DNA of 64,000 nucleotides, taken from assembly GCA_030765045.1 (NCBI GenBank), contig CM060967.1, forward strand, positions 24,243,784 through 24,307,783. Reading direction: 5' to 3'. The DNA is from Tenodera sinensis (lineage: Eukaryota; Arthropoda; Insecta; Mantodea; Mantidae). A program made the position numbers and the translations under genes. Positions 10,643 to 21,943 of this stretch are shown here, one piece after another. Positions within the stretch are counted from its first letter, which is position 1, and every line of letters starts with the position of its first letter. Below the pieces are notes generated by a model that saw only the letters and a list, made by a program, of their open reading frames with translations, was not told the origin of the DNA and made no database searches.

Positions 10643-12599
10643 AAACGAATTTAATAATATGAACTTTTGGGACCATCTCTCATATCGTCTTACGTGGCCT
10701 CGCAAAGGATGAAATATAAGTAGAGCCACAATTCTTAGTCACCTTACCGTGTGCATGGGACTGTTTCGTTCAGTGCCTCTCGGTCTGGGCGAACACACTC
10801 ACGGCATAACCTACACACGATGCGGTATTAAAAATTGTAACTTTACATATAGGTACTGGCCAGTGAACTGCTGACAGCTTTGCAATATGAGGCTAGAGGC
10901 GTGACTCTGTAACAAGGATAAGGAAAGGTTAACGAGAAAGGGTAGATGCATCTGACGACGTAGAAAAGCCATTTTAATTTTCTTTAGATTTATCTCCAAA
11001 ATCTTAATGCCTATTGTGGAAAATGTCGCAAATGTTTTTTTAAATAAGCAGCATTTATTGGTTTAAACGATTCTGTGATATAAGAAAAGCTTTAACTTTA
11101 TCCTTAGAATCACAAACATGTGTATAGCTTTACAGAAAACGTAATGCAATATAATATTGAAAAATATTAAGACGATTAATCCTTCTAAAAATTCTCCCTA
11201 TTATTTATATTAATATTCGCATCGAAATGCCTCTAAACATGCTTGTCTATTAAATTGTATCATAATACACCCTCTGCTGTCGAATGAAAGTTATTCTTCT
11301 AATATGCATACAATAAACCGCCTTTCTTCAGTGACATTACATTTCACATTTCTGTGAATTTGCTGAGCTTCTAAATTTTGCCGAACTGTGTTTACAGCTT
11401 TCCATAGACCAATAATCTGGTCACGTGTAGCTTCTGATGTGTATGGCAAGATGTGAAACAAGCTACAGTTCTAATGTAGTGAGTAACGATTTATTGAGCC
11501 ATCAGAAATAATCAATACTTCCCTTTTATGTAGACATGTCATCGGCTACAACTATATTCAGCTAGTAGCATGAGTACCACTGTCATTGGAGAGGGATACA
11601 CAGAGTGAAAGAAGCGAAGACCTCGGTAAATAACATCACTTTGCATTTCAAAACTTTTGTTTTTTGAATCTGATAGGTGATCGTAAACCTACTTTTTGTG
11701 CTAAATTCAAAAACAATCTTCACTTTGTCCCATCGCGCCAGGTTTTCAAAATATTCATAAGTAACAGAAATGAAATTTAAAATTTGTGAAATGTAATAAA
11801 AATTACTTTCAACAAGAATTTTATATGAAAAACTACGCCATAGTTATAATTTGTTTTTTGCCACTAATTAATAATCATAAGCACATTCATAACCTTACCT
11901 CAATATTACACTTCAAATATTCTCCTATCTTCTTGCATATTGTTCAGAGCAGTCCGTTTTTAACATCCAACAATAGTCCGCCATAATGTGAGCACTCCGC
12001 TTTCCTTGATACCTTATTTCCAAATTTTTATATCCGGTGACATGTTTCGCCCTATTCCTCAGTAAAATCTCCTAAATTATCAGGGAAATAATTTAAATGG
12101 TAATGAAGAAAATGTATTTTGACACTCGTGTTGCGACCAAATTTTGTAGTATCACGTTCACTATATTAACACCATTTGGGTCTTTTTTTTATTTCCGAGG
12201 AAATTAAAAACAGCATTTCTGAAAGCATTCCAGGCATCCTTCACTTCTCGACTCACAGTATTCTCGAACTCACTCTCCATCAGTTTTCGAATTTGTGGGC
12301 CAACGAATACCTACACCAGCATATAATCCTTAATAACAAACATACATCTGCCCAAGGCTATATTAATTAAAGAAGTTAGTTGAACATATCGACAAACAGC
12401 AAATTAAAAGAACACTTCACTTTTATATTTCGAAACCAACAAATGATTCCTTGCTGAGGAATGTATTTAATAACAGTAGAAGGGTATACTACGAAATGAG
12501 ACTTCACAGGAAATAAGCTAAGGCTGATAAGAGTGTTGCATGAGTCGTAGATATGAACTAATCAACGTAAGAACGATTTAAATGTGAATAAATTAGAGC
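10643..12599. other. AT-rich sequence, nothing recognised
   Basis: About 2 kb with short open frames only. No repeat family identified elsewhere in the window is found here. Confidence 0.45.
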
Positions 12600-12601
12600 T
12601 A

Positions 12602-14049
12602 TACCTTGTTCCACTCTTAGATGACAGTATGGAGTTAAATGGGATATATCTGTCTCTATTTAGCGCATACAAGTTGCCATTAGCCTCGTCCTTTTCTACC
12701 CTCGCACTGTTGTCAGGTTCCTAATAGCATGGTATAAATATTCAGTTGTTATAAATTTCAGGTTTGAACACATTATCCTACGCAGAATGTTTTTCTCTTA
12801 GTTTATATCCTTTTTAGAGTCATTATACATTTCTATAGGCCCATATTTCTTCGAAAAACATTTTTTTCAATAGAAGTTCGATATGTGTTGTTTCTATACT
12901 CATCACGCACTAACTAACAAACTGCTAGAATGCGTCTATATTTTGTTCTTAGGTAGAGTAAACTATAGTGCTACTACCTGCTCACTTTGAAATCTCTATG
13001 TTTACTCAGTTAATTTTTTAAATTAAATGTTTTTGGAAACTTTTATACCTGTGCACCGCAAAAGTTACGCAGTTTGAAACTTTTTTGTTATTGAGCTTAC
13101 ACCAGGGAACCAGCGAGAACAAATGTTGACGAGGATTGGAGAAAGTTTTTAAAATAAACCAAAAGGCTGTAACTTCTTTCTTTCATCGAGTAGGGCAAAC
13201 AAAAGATATTCATCTATTCAGCGTATTCTCGCGCCAGGCCTGGCTCAGAAGATAGTATAAGGAGCGGCACTAACATTAGTTCGAAAGAAGTCGGTGTGTG
13301 ACTGTGTGGAATTTATGAGCTGTTATTGCGTTATTTATTTAATAGTTTCGTAAATATTTGTAGTTATGGAAGGGGAAACTAGAAAGAGACGATATATTGG
13401 TAAATTAAGAAGTAAGGAACGCCAAATAATTATGAAGGTGTTAGATTATTTTTCAAGTAAAATGCGTGTAAGTAAGGCAGTAAAAGAAACAGCTAAGACT
13501 ATCGGGTGTTCAGAAGCAGTAGTGTATAGGATTAAAAAGGAAGTAATGAAAGGACCTCTAAGAACGCCATCGAAAAAGAAAGCAAAAAGGGCGGGAAAAA
13601 AGAAGTATATAGTGAATAGATGTGGAGTGCGGCGAATTGTTCATTCTTTACTGTTTGCAAATATTCAACCCACGCTGAATATAATTTTGTCACGGGTCAA
13701 CAGTGATGAGACCCTACCAAATTTCTCAAGGGCCGCTCTTAGTCGGTTCTTACATGATTTGGGGTTCGAATATGAAAGAAGGGGTAACAAGTGCATATTA
13801 ATAGAAAGAGACGATATCGATATCATCAGATGGCGACATAAATATCTAAAAGACGTAAAAAGGTTTAGGGACCAGGGGAAATCAATTGTTTATACCAAAG
13901 TTAAAAGTGTCTGTCAAGCAGCAATTGAAGGACTAAGTACAGGACTCGGCCACTTCGGGATCGCGCGCGGAGAAAGATTCGCAACTAGTACATGTTGCAA
14001 CACTGCTCTCCATTTAACGTGTACTGTCTTCTAAGGGTGGAACGCGCTT
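12602..14049 (+). mobile_element. Family-B IS630/Tc1/mariner-type element, copy 2
   Basis: The ends TATACCTTGTTCCACTCTTAG and (reversed) AAGCGCGTTCCACCCTTAG are imperfect inverted repeats. TA duplications lie at 12600-12601 and 14050-14051. At 1448 bp it is slightly shorter than the other two copies, partly through a 54-bp deletion inside the transposase. Flanks are not a recognised repeat. Confidence 0.88.
13366..14034 (+). CDS. Truncated family-B transposase, open frame of 222 codons
   Basis: This is the only family-B copy with an uninterrupted frame. MEGETRKRRYIGKLRSK starts at the conserved ATG used by copy 1. Residues about 25-70 (ISKAV/TIGCSEAVVYRIKKE type) fit a helix-turn-helix, a basic KKKAKRAGKKK follows, and a second helical domain includes LSRFLHDLGFEYERRG and ERDDIDIIRWRHKYLKDVK. 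In full-length relatives a DDE nuclease domain of roughly 200 residues follows, starting at VYTDESFVN. Here 54 bp (18 codons) beginning with that first catalytic Asp are deleted in frame between short ATAC repeats, and the tail (from about residue 185) is non-transposase sequence read through to the terminal repeat. It may still bind DNA but cannot cut it. Whether it is expressed is unknown. Confidence 0.75.
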   Translation: MEGETRKRRYIGKLRSKERQIIMKVLDYFSSKMRVSKAVKETAKTIGCSEAVVYRIKKEVMKGPLRTPSKKKAKRAGKKKYIVNRCGVRRIVHSLLFANIQPTLNIILSRVNSDETLPNFSRAALSRFLHDLGFEYERRGNKCILIERDDIDIIRWRHKYLKDVKRFRDQGKSIVYTKVKSVCQAAIEGLSTGLGHFGIARGERFATSTCCNTALHLTCTVF

Positions 14050-14051
14050 TA

Positions 14052-14675
14052 AATTCACTCAAAAACAGTTGAGAAACGTGGCAACAATAAGACGGGAGAA
14101 TCTCTTCCTATACCTTTCCTATACTCTCCTAACTTTCAATATTCTTGGTTACAATTCATTTAATTATTACGTCCTTCACATATTACAAATTCTTCAGTAG
14201 TATTATATAACTTCTATATTGTTTATAACAATTCCGGTTCACTGCCAGAGAGGGTGCACCACCCTCATTTTTTCAGCTTACACCAAATGAAACTAGCGCT
14301 AACAAACTGAAAAATTTCAGAACTATGGACATAATGTATCTTATTCCTTAATATAAGTAATGCTGAATAAATTAATGTTTTCTAAGATCGAAGATGGATT
14401 TGAAAAAGCAACTATATGGCTACAGGAAGGTAAAATATACAATATTTGTAAATATCCTACTCTCTAATTGTGTGGTTGGCATAACTGTCCAGGGCTCAGT
14501 TTTCTAATTTCGATTAAAGTGTACGGAATATATTGCCTCATGTGTGTTTCTTAGGATTTGTGTCAAGCCTTTCATAGATACATGGGATGAGAAAGTGTTA
14601 GATAAGTATGGAAACCTTACGTTTTGAAGAAATGGGCTACGTTTTTAAATGTACGTAATTAGCATCTGAGAGAGA
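14052..14675. other. Unassigned AT-rich sequence between two transposons
   Basis: No open frame of note and no recognised repeat. Confidence 0.4.
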
Positions 14676-14683
14676 CATTTCAT

Positions 14684-15605
14684 CAGGGTTGCCAACATTT
14701 AAAAGTAAAATTATCGTGCCAGCCACTCAAAATTATAGATTTGGATTCAAAATTATCGTACATCTTAAACTAAATGCTACAACAATAAAAATATCAGCAT
14801 AACGCTTATGAAAATGTAATAGTATTGATGTTTATGATATTCACTTACAAGATTGATGACCTCAACCAGTATTGCAACTTTAGAACTTACGTTTCTCGTA
14901 TTATTTATCTGAAACTTCATCCTCCTCAACCGTTGCAGAATTATACAAATTTGTTGTTGAGATAAACCTTGACATCTTCTCGGTGACTTGCAGATTTTAG
15001 GATCTACCGCATTATTTCAAACTAAGGCGACAGAATAAGTTCATTTACCGTATATAGTGCCAATCTGTTTCTAACTTTAGTTTTTATTAAGCTCAGTTTA
15101 GAAAAAACCCTTTCACAAGAAGCTTTTCTGTGGGGAAACGAAATCACTGATAATGCAAGGGCTGCTAGTTCTTTGAAATCAGTATTTCCACCAAGGTGGC
15201 ATGTGTTTAGCAGCACTTCAAAACCTGTCAGGTTCAGCCATGTTCTTTATTTCACACGGAATATCACTTATTCAGAGTTTTCTCCATTGATCATCAATTT
15301 TTGGAACAGCGCCTTCTTCATTGAGATTACCAGATCTGGGCACATTGGCAAAAAGAGGATAAAGGGTAGAAGGATTAGTACGATATGAAATGGTGGCCTT
15401 AGAGGGGTGGAGACAGGCCATGAGGGCATTTGCAATTAGTTTGATTTCGCTGGTGTGACAAACCAGTGAAAATGATATTTCTCCGGTATCAAACACATTC
15501 AAATTATCGTACACCCCCATAATTATCGTAGGAGTTATCAACGATGTGTACAAACATTAAAATTATCGTTTGCCCCCATAATTATCGTACGAGTTGGCAA
15601 CCCTG
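14684..15605 (-). mobile_element. hAT element, internally deleted, with 13-bp inverted ends
   Basis: The ends CAGGGTTGCCAAC and GTTGGCAACCCTG are perfect 13-bp inverted repeats. They are flanked by 8-bp duplications CATTTCAT (14676-14683) and CATTACAT (15606-15613), which differ at one base. An 8-bp duplication and CAGGG-type ends are hallmarks of hAT elements. At least six AATTATCG motifs cluster just inside the two ends. At 922 bp the element holds only the last part of a transposase. Confidence 0.9.
15022..15390 (-). pseudogene. hAT transposase C-terminal dimerisation domain
   Basis: Reading leftward, DDQWRKL, then after an in-frame stop ISDIPCEIKNMAEPD, then LAALALSVISFPHRKASCERVFS and KLSLIKTKVRNRL, end at a stop near 15022. 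This is the hAT dimerisation domain (ALSVLSFPHSNASCERVFS type). A stop after WRKL and the absence of the zinc-finger and catalytic parts make it a relic. It sits entirely within the 13-bp inverted ends. Confidence 0.85.
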
Positions 15606-15689
15606 CATTACATACATCATAATGGCAGAAACTAGAGAAATGGTGAACAAAAAAATGGGGCGACATAGAACTCTGACTCTATGAGTCCA

Positions 15690-15900
15690 TCTTGCTATAC
15701 TATACCATCTTGCTTGGTCACGAGTCCACAGAGAGAGCAGTGCAAGGTAACTGTACCTCCGCCTCTGTGAGGGACAGATGGCACTAGTGTGCCACCCTGC
15801 GCATATGCTTTCACTAAATGTGTATAGATGGCACAGCATTAGCGTTTGCCATGTATTTTCATGTTTACCTTTATTTTAGTATTAAGGTGGAATTGTTGGT
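15690..15900 (-). repeat. Family-C short interspersed repeat, copy 2 (reverse)
   Basis: The reverse complement of 15750-15900 follows copy 1 at 10478 closely (TTCCACCTTAA, CTGTGCCATCTAT, GTGCCATCTGT, AGAGGCGGA). The adjoining CTATACTATACCATCTTGCT at about 15693 recurs near 34150 beside a similar CACGAGTC, so the family may extend beyond the shared 160 bp. Confidence 0.7.
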
Positions 15901-16114
15901 CGTGGTAGTAAGTATCCAAACAGGTGTTTACCTTGATGACTGAAGGAAATCCCGAAAAATAACCTCGGCTTTTACTATGCGATCAATTTTGGGAGACGAC
16001 CAGGTAACTGTAGATAACGTGCTGCGTTTCGTCTCGAAAATTGGATTCGCAAAATAAATTAACTTGTGGTCTTAGTTTCACAGTGGGGAGTGTAAGTTAT
16101 ATTGAATCCCATCG

Positions 16115-16285
16115 TTTTTTGAGCGGCGGCGTCGTAGCCAAATGGCCCGAGTTCGATCTCAGGAATCCGCATGTGGTATTCGTAGTGGACGAAGTGGCGT
16201 CTAGGCTTCTGACCGTAGGCATGGGCTTGTAAGTCCTAGGGGTGTATGTCCTACGCAGATAAAGAAGAAGGGGAACAAGTTTGTG
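16115..16285 (+). repeat. tRNA-derived SINE
   Basis: The head GGCGTCGTAGCCAAATGGCC with GAGTTCGATCTCAGG (B-box-like) is followed by CCGCATGTGGTATTCGTAG and TGGACGAAGTGGCGTC. That middle part also occurs in the reverse-strand SINE at 33220-33473. The 3' part (GGCTTGTAAGTCC, AAAGAAGAAGGGGAAC) recurs reversed at 59460-59550. Confidence 0.75.
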
Positions 16286-16387
16286 AGTGTTTTACTTCGG
16301 GCCCAAATGACCTAGCTGTCGACGGGTCCTTAAACTCTACTCAGTCACAAACAAATTCGTCGAATGAGCCGGTCTACGGGATTTAAA

Positions 16388-16971
16388 CACTTAGCCTTAT
16401 AATGCACACCGGTCCAGTGGCGAAGAAAGCGGAAGTGTTGGAGTCACCTGACTAACATGGCTGGGCCTCACGTGACATGCATCACGTGACTATTAATTAG
16501 AAAATTGACTTGCTGGAAATATGGCTGTCAGTTTGTTATTGAAGTAGCTGTGGCTTGTTTACTGCATTTTTGATGAAATAAGGTGTGCTATAATTTTTTT
16601 GAGATTTGAAATAACCTGTATTTCTTACAAATGCTATAATCAGGTGACCTATTTCTGTTGTTTCAGAGCCGCAGAGCTCTTGTGTATGTGGCTGCAAGTC
16701 AAATTATAACGTTATTAGCTCAAAGAAGATGCACACCAACTATCCTTGAGAACCAACCGAAATATTTAAGCACAGCATTAGCATTGTCTCTACTTGTACC
16801 ACCTCCCACACTCAGAGCACATAAATTGTTTCTTTTGGCTCACTTCCATATTGCACTTGCAATCACTATTGGCGCGTATTTCTTACCTTTCCCGCTCAAC
16901 TTTCTAGTCACTTGACTCCAACACTTCGGCTTTCTTCGCCGCTGGACCGGTGTGCATTATAAGGTTAAGTG
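16388..16971 (+). mobile_element. 584-bp element with 67-bp terminal inverted repeats carrying an exon-like insert
   Basis: The left end (16388-16454) and the reverse complement of the right end (16905-16971) match at 62 of 67 positions by hand alignment, beginning CACTTAGCC and CACTTAACC. ATTTAAA flanks both sides (16381-16387 and 16972-16978), a plausible 7-bp target duplication; a TTAA duplication within it is the alternative. The superfamily is not assigned. The interior does not resemble any transposase and contains an open frame preceded by a splice-acceptor-like sequence. Confidence 0.85.
16667..16915 (+). pseudogene. Exon-like open frame inside the inverted-repeat element; function not recognised
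   Basis: CTGTTGTTTCAG (ending 16666) looks like a good 3' splice site, and the frame is open from there for 82 codons to TGA at 16913-16915, just inside the right inverted repeat. The peptide starts SRRALVYVAASQIITLLA and contains two or three hydrophobic stretches, including LFLLAHFHIALAITIGAYF, so it could be the end of a multi-pass membrane protein. I do not recognise the family. Codon choice looks less AT-skewed than the surroundings. A chance open frame cannot be excluded; a captured host exon is the more interesting reading. Confidence 0.45.
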
Positions 16972-17214
16972 ATTTAAAGCTGATACCTCCCAAATGCTGG
17001 CCATAGACGTTACCGCCCGAGTCATCCCGTTCTGTATGATAAATTGTTTCCAGAACAATAGAAGGATTGTAAAACAGAAACAAGAATAAAATGGATAAGA
17101 TTAGAAGCCAGAATATTGCAAGAGAGTAAACGTAAATAGAAGAAATATATTGGCTGTTCACACAGAAACAGAGGAGATACACCTATAAATTCGAGTTTAT
17201 ATATTGGGGCAAGA

Positions 17215-18000
17215 GTATATATCAGAGATATCCAACGTTTGCGTCCACTATACACGGACTTCGCTTCTGTTTAACCTCCAGCCGTACATTGTGTTGCAGT
17301 GGCCGTTTAGTCACACATACGTTGCGTTTGGTTTACGACAGCACTTTCAAACTTTATACGATAAACATCTGCTGGTTAGAGACTTTTTTGGAACAGTTTA
17401 CGTTTAACAAGTCAATCAATATTTGGCATAACCTTGGAAGATACACCAGGCGATCGTCGCGTAACATATTGCGATGCAGACTTTTAATATAGTTCAATTT
17501 GGAGAAACTCTGTTCACAAATACGAAGTCACTCTTATAACACTATTCTTGCAAGTGCTTATTTCTCTATATACTACATTTTAATCGACATAAGTATTTTC
17601 AGAAATGACCTTAATGTGAATTTTCTTGTACGTGCAAAGAAGATATGGGAATACATTAGGCTGTAAGCGATAGTGAAATGTTTTGATGTCTTTCAAATTA
17701 TGTTCTCTTTGCAAGGCAAAAGAACGTCAAAACGAATAACATATTGCTGTATGAAAAAAAGGATGAGTATAGACAAATTCAAGGAATATCTCGGAAATGG
17801 TTTACTGAAATGAAAAAGAAGTATTACATAAATTGTGTTTTAACGAGATCCATATTTTTATTTAGTTAGCTTTTGTGTGTCTTTTGCTGTTTAGCATTTA
17901 TGCAAAAATTTTTCAGAATGAAGCGGTCTTCTGAGGACATTCCCAGAAAATTCAAGATATTGCTTGAAAACTCCATGGAATCGGCTTGCTTGTGTCTAAA
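17215..18000 (-). repeat. Diverged reverse family-A relative with an extra 300-bp arm, copy 1
   Basis: The block from ACGTTTGCGTCCACTATAC through GATACACCAGGCGATC to TCTTCTGAGGACATTCCCAG matches 54170-55008 in order. Its right two thirds follow family A in reverse orientation (GGTGCAAAG...GGGAATAC, TATGCAAAA, AGAAAATTCAAGATA), but the left arm is absent from ordinary family-A copies. It abuts a forward family-A copy start to start. Confidence 0.7.
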
Positions 18001-18815
18001 GTTTCTCTACCATGAATACAAGTAGAGGAAGTCCTGTATTCCAACCAAAAATTTTGTCAAGATTTCACCGGAAATATATATTTTGAGGCAGCCTGAATAA
18101 AAAAAAAAACATTTTTAGAAAAAGGACCGCGCGTGCGTGTGTCTGTGCAGGCAGTATAACTCAAAAACGAAAAATCGCTTCAAATCCAAAGTTGGTATTT
18201 AAGTTTAACATCTTTTAAGCATGCGACCCCAAGACTGAAGAAAATTCACCCATCCTAAACTACCCTTTACATCGGAAATGTTTCGAAAATTTTGATTTTC
18301 TTGAAAATGGCTAACGATTTTGATTAAAATGTCATATGTTTGAGATATTTTATGGCAAACGAAATATTTTTAATCTTCTGGTTATAGCCTATGTAGTCCA
18401 GGTTACTCTGGATGACTTTCGCATAGCTGGTTAACTGTAAGAGATAGACCAACTCACACTATAGAAAAAACTGTGTATCTTGTTAAAACACACAATTTAG
18501 GTTCAAATAATTTTTTTTTCTTTTTTGTAAAGTGAACTACAGATGATCCTTGTTATTTGTGTGAGTTTTGGAAAACTTATAAAAAATGAATAACGATGTT
18601 CCATTTGACTAAAGTATATGTTAGCCGTGCAAAGAGAACTGAATTTGAAAGGTTTAAAAGATTTGACTATCGTTCTAAGCCTACTGTATTCCCATATTCC
18701 CCTTGCACCTATAACCTACATGAAGAAATATAGCAATAGTAGTCTGTAAGAATGGTTTGTACAAGGGTAGAGGAAGTCATGTGAATGTAATAAATCAGAT
18801 TTTTTTATATTGACT
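18000..18815 (+). repeat. Forward family-A copy, diverged
   Basis: It runs from TTTCTCTACCATGAATAC and GGAAGTCCTGTATTCC through TTTCACCGGAAATATAT and TAACTCAAAAACGAAAA to GAGGAAGTCATGTGAATG and an ATCAGATTTTTT end. Near full length, with many base changes. Confidence 0.8.
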
Positions 18816-20205
18816 TTCTATTAAAATGGCAGTATATGTTTGAAAATTAAGCACATACATATAAGCTTGGACTAAGCAAAGCAATTAATTCAAACATCGC
18901 GTAAACAAAGGGAATAAGCTTATATGAGCATAGTATGAAGTAAGGTTACATGAATCAGACTGTTTAATTTTTAGTACGATCAAACTGGCAAGCAAAACGC
19001 TAAATGTATCTAAATTTTACACGCTTCGTTGCTACAAACTTAAGCGTAAGAGTTTAGCGTTTAATTAGCGTAGCACGCTACCATTCACAACAGCCGTATG
19101 CCGTTATTTCAGAACATTAATTTTTTATAAGTTGGCAGGCGTATCAACAGCATTTTGTTGGAGTGTAAGAAGAAGAAAATTGGCGACCAAACTTGTTACT
19201 GCAAACGCTTATTTTTCTTTGTGGATGGTTGCCTATCGCGTTAATTTAATATTAATCTAAGTATCCTTTGTGGATGGCGATTATTTCAGAGTATTTTAAC
19301 ATTTTTCTAAACTGGCAGGCATACCAACAGCGTTTAGCTGTGCTGTAAGAAAACTAACGATTGTCTTCTGTTCTCCGTTCATTATTCTATGGTTTAATTT
19401 AACTACTAGTGTTTATAAAAGGCGCCTTTTGTGAAACTGTTTAACCTAACTTCTAGTACAGCTACATTTGTAATACATTTGCTTGTTTGGAACATGATAG
19501 GGGAGCCCGAATGCCCTGACGAAAATGAAAAATGATTGGACCTCTCTTTTTTGTGCAGAAGGAGCCTTAGGTCAACAACCAATTAGCCATTAGAAATAAC
19601 AGCATTGATCAGAGGCATTACAGAGGAAGAGAGAAAACACAGCAAGAGAGATTATAGCTGTAACTGAGTATCTTGGAGGAATTGAATTAAAGCATGATGA
19701 AGTGGGGTCTGAGGAGTATTTATTAAAGAGACCCAAACGGGGAAAATAAGGATTAAAGGACATTGAGGTATATACTGTTAACCACTAAACAGCATATAGG
19801 TTAAGGACACTTAGCAGAAATTTTAGGTTAAAAACTGACGTTTTCTTTTATGCATTATATGAATCTGCATAGTTCGTAGAATACGCCAAGATTTATGTGT
19901 GGTTGTGGAAGGAATATATACCAATGCTATAACTTGCATTTTTTTAATGTTAGGTGAACTTTTCTAAAAAGCGATAATAGAGTTGTAATTTTTTTCTATG
20001 CATGTGCAAAGCATATAGACACTTAAAAATTATAAAATAAGGATAGCTTAATATTTAAATTAATGTATTATTTGTTAAAATGCCTTAATCTTTCACCAGC
20101 TATGTTAAGTACTTATTTATAAGGTGGATAGAAAATCTCAAGTGTATCACTTTAATTGTTCAGGAGAAAAGCGCAACTGAAGAAAAACAATTGACAAATG
20201 CTCTG
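18816..20205. other. AT-rich sequence, no gene recognised
   Basis: Apart from the 70-bp duplication listed separately I see short open frames and A/T runs only. Confidence 0.45.
19104..19350. repeat. Local direct duplication, 177-bp spacing
   Basis: About 70 bp starting TTATTTCAGA and containing GGCAGGC[G/A]TA[T/C]CAACAGC and TGTAAGAA occurs at about 19104 and again at about 19281. The copies are diverged. It may be the remains of a tandem repeat. Confidence 0.55.
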
Positions 20206-20210
20206 GTTAA

Positions 20211-20475
20211 TTATTGGAATATCAACAATATTCTACTAAGGTTTAACATGGAAGTTGCCATTCTATCTCTACTAAGTGACACCTGAAGTATAATTCGTTT
20301 AAATTCTTGTGTTTTCTCAATGACTTGATTGATTGCTTGAAGATGGTCTATTGTGTTGTATTGCTTTTTTTGTGGCGGTTGGTTCACATCCATCACTCTG
20401 ATAAGTCTATTTCTAAACATCTTGATAAATAGTTTATACAAATAAGATAGAATATCCGGGATATCCTTTGTTATT
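20211..20475 (-). pseudogene. LINE reverse transcriptase fragment (fingers region)
   Basis: Reading leftward, IPDILSYLYKLFIKMFRNRL, then RVMDVNQPPQ, then YNTIDHLQAINQVIEKTQEF. This matches the non-LTR RT stretch usually seen as LYKLFTKVLTNRL...DENQPxEQAGFRxGxSTIDHLQ. The residues between NQPP and TIDH are shortened and the catalytic motifs are absent, so it is a relic of the same type as those at 50.3 and 62.8 kb. Confidence 0.75.
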
Positions 20476-20644
20476 TGTTTGAAATTGCCAATGCTTATAC
20501 TTTTTTTGAAACGAGAATATGTTATTTGTTTCTTTTTATCTCTTGGTCTTCCAAAGAAAACAAAATTTCAAAGAAATAGCATAGAAAGCAGCTCTTAAAA
20601 CATTTACTAACATTTAAATTTAATGACATGCAGCTGTCGTTTTT

Positions 20645-20729
20645 AAGCACATCAACCGGATTTGAACGCGCGACCTTGGGATCAGTAGGTCAACATCTGA
20701 CCAACCGAGCCACTCAGACAGACGCTTGC

Positions 20730-20763
<34 letters not shown>
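20645..20763 (-). repeat. tRNA-derived SINE with adjoining A-run
   Basis: On the minus strand GAGTGGCTCGGTTGGTCAG (A-box-like) and AAGGTCGCGCGTTCAAATCC (B-box-like) are about 40 bp apart, as in a tRNA. A 30-bp A-run (plus strand, 20735-20763) borders it. The body after the head is short or lost. Confidence 0.6.
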
Positions 20764-20765
<2 letters not shown>

Positions 20766-21109
20766 AAGACGAAGTCCGCGTATAGTGGAAAGAGGTAAAC
20801 CCAAATTACTCTCTTTTGCAAACTTTATACATAGCTATTTTAAACATTTCACAACCGCTTCGGTCATAATACCCCTATGGTACTTAAGAGTTGAGTAATG
20901 AAAATTATAATTTCCAAACTACATGAAGCAGAAACAGAAACTTGCTGGACTAAAGCTCAACAGACTAAACTATAAAAGGAAGAGAAAAAGAAGAATGCTT
21001 TTGTAGGTGTGTTAGTGTTTAATGCAATAAGCACTGTTTTCATTGTTAGTTAATACTTGTCTCCCATTTTTGATAACTTAGGAATCGACTAGTGTCAAAA
21101 AGCATTTTT

Positions 21110-21943
21110 ACTTTTTCTACTGGTAAGTAGGGGAAGTATTGTATTCCACTCAAAAATTCGATGTCGAGATTTCACCGGAAATAAGTGTTTTGAGGCCCCC
21201 AGAATCCAAAAAAAGCATTTTTAGAACAAGGTCCGTGTGTGTGTCTGTGGACAGCATACCTCAAAAACGAAAATTAGGTTAAAAAGCAAAGTTTAAGTTT
21301 AATGTCGTTCAAGGATGGGACACGAAGATTTTGAATAAAATAGCCCCACCCTAAACTACCCTTTACATGGAAAATTTTTCGAAAATTTTGATTTTCTTGA
21401 AAATGACTCTAAAGATTTTGATTAAAATGTCATATGTTGAGATACTTTGATGGCAAATGAAATGTATATGTTGAATTTTTTGGCTATAGCCCCTGTAGTC
21501 GTATTTACTCTGGACGACTTTTGCATAACTGGTAAACCGTTAGAGATAGACCAAATCATACTATACAAAAAATGTAGTTCTTGGTAAAATACACAATTTA
21601 TGTCTAAATAAATTTTCTTGTAGAGTGAACCATTTCGGAGATATTCCTTGTTATGTGTGTGAATTTCGGAAAACAGAACTTTCGTGAAATGGGTCATCAT
21701 TGTTCATTTTTTTTTATATGTTAAGTGTGCAAAGAGAACGGAATCTCAAAGCTTTAAAAGATTTTACTATCGCACAAAGCCTACTGTATTCTAATATTCC
21801 CCTTGTACCTACAAGGAAATTAGCAATAAGTTGTACAAATGTTTATCTCAACTAACACGAAGAAGATATAGGAATACGAGTTTGTAAGAATGGTTAGTAC
21901 AAGAGTAGAGAAAGTCATGTGAGTGCAACACATCAGATTTTTT
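21110..21943 (+). repeat. Forward family-A copy, near full length
   Basis: Complete from ACTTTTTCTACTGGTAAG to GTCATGTGAGTGCAACAC and CATCAGATTTTTT. The GT seed is short here. The minus-strand 66-70-codon frame is present but frameshifted (21422-21700 remains open). Confidence 0.9.

Noticed and set aside
20645..20735. True tRNA gene
   Set aside because: tRNA-like A and B boxes are present, but arms are not fully paired and an A-run adjoins it; a SINE head is more likely. The same reasoning applies to 43320 and 33473.
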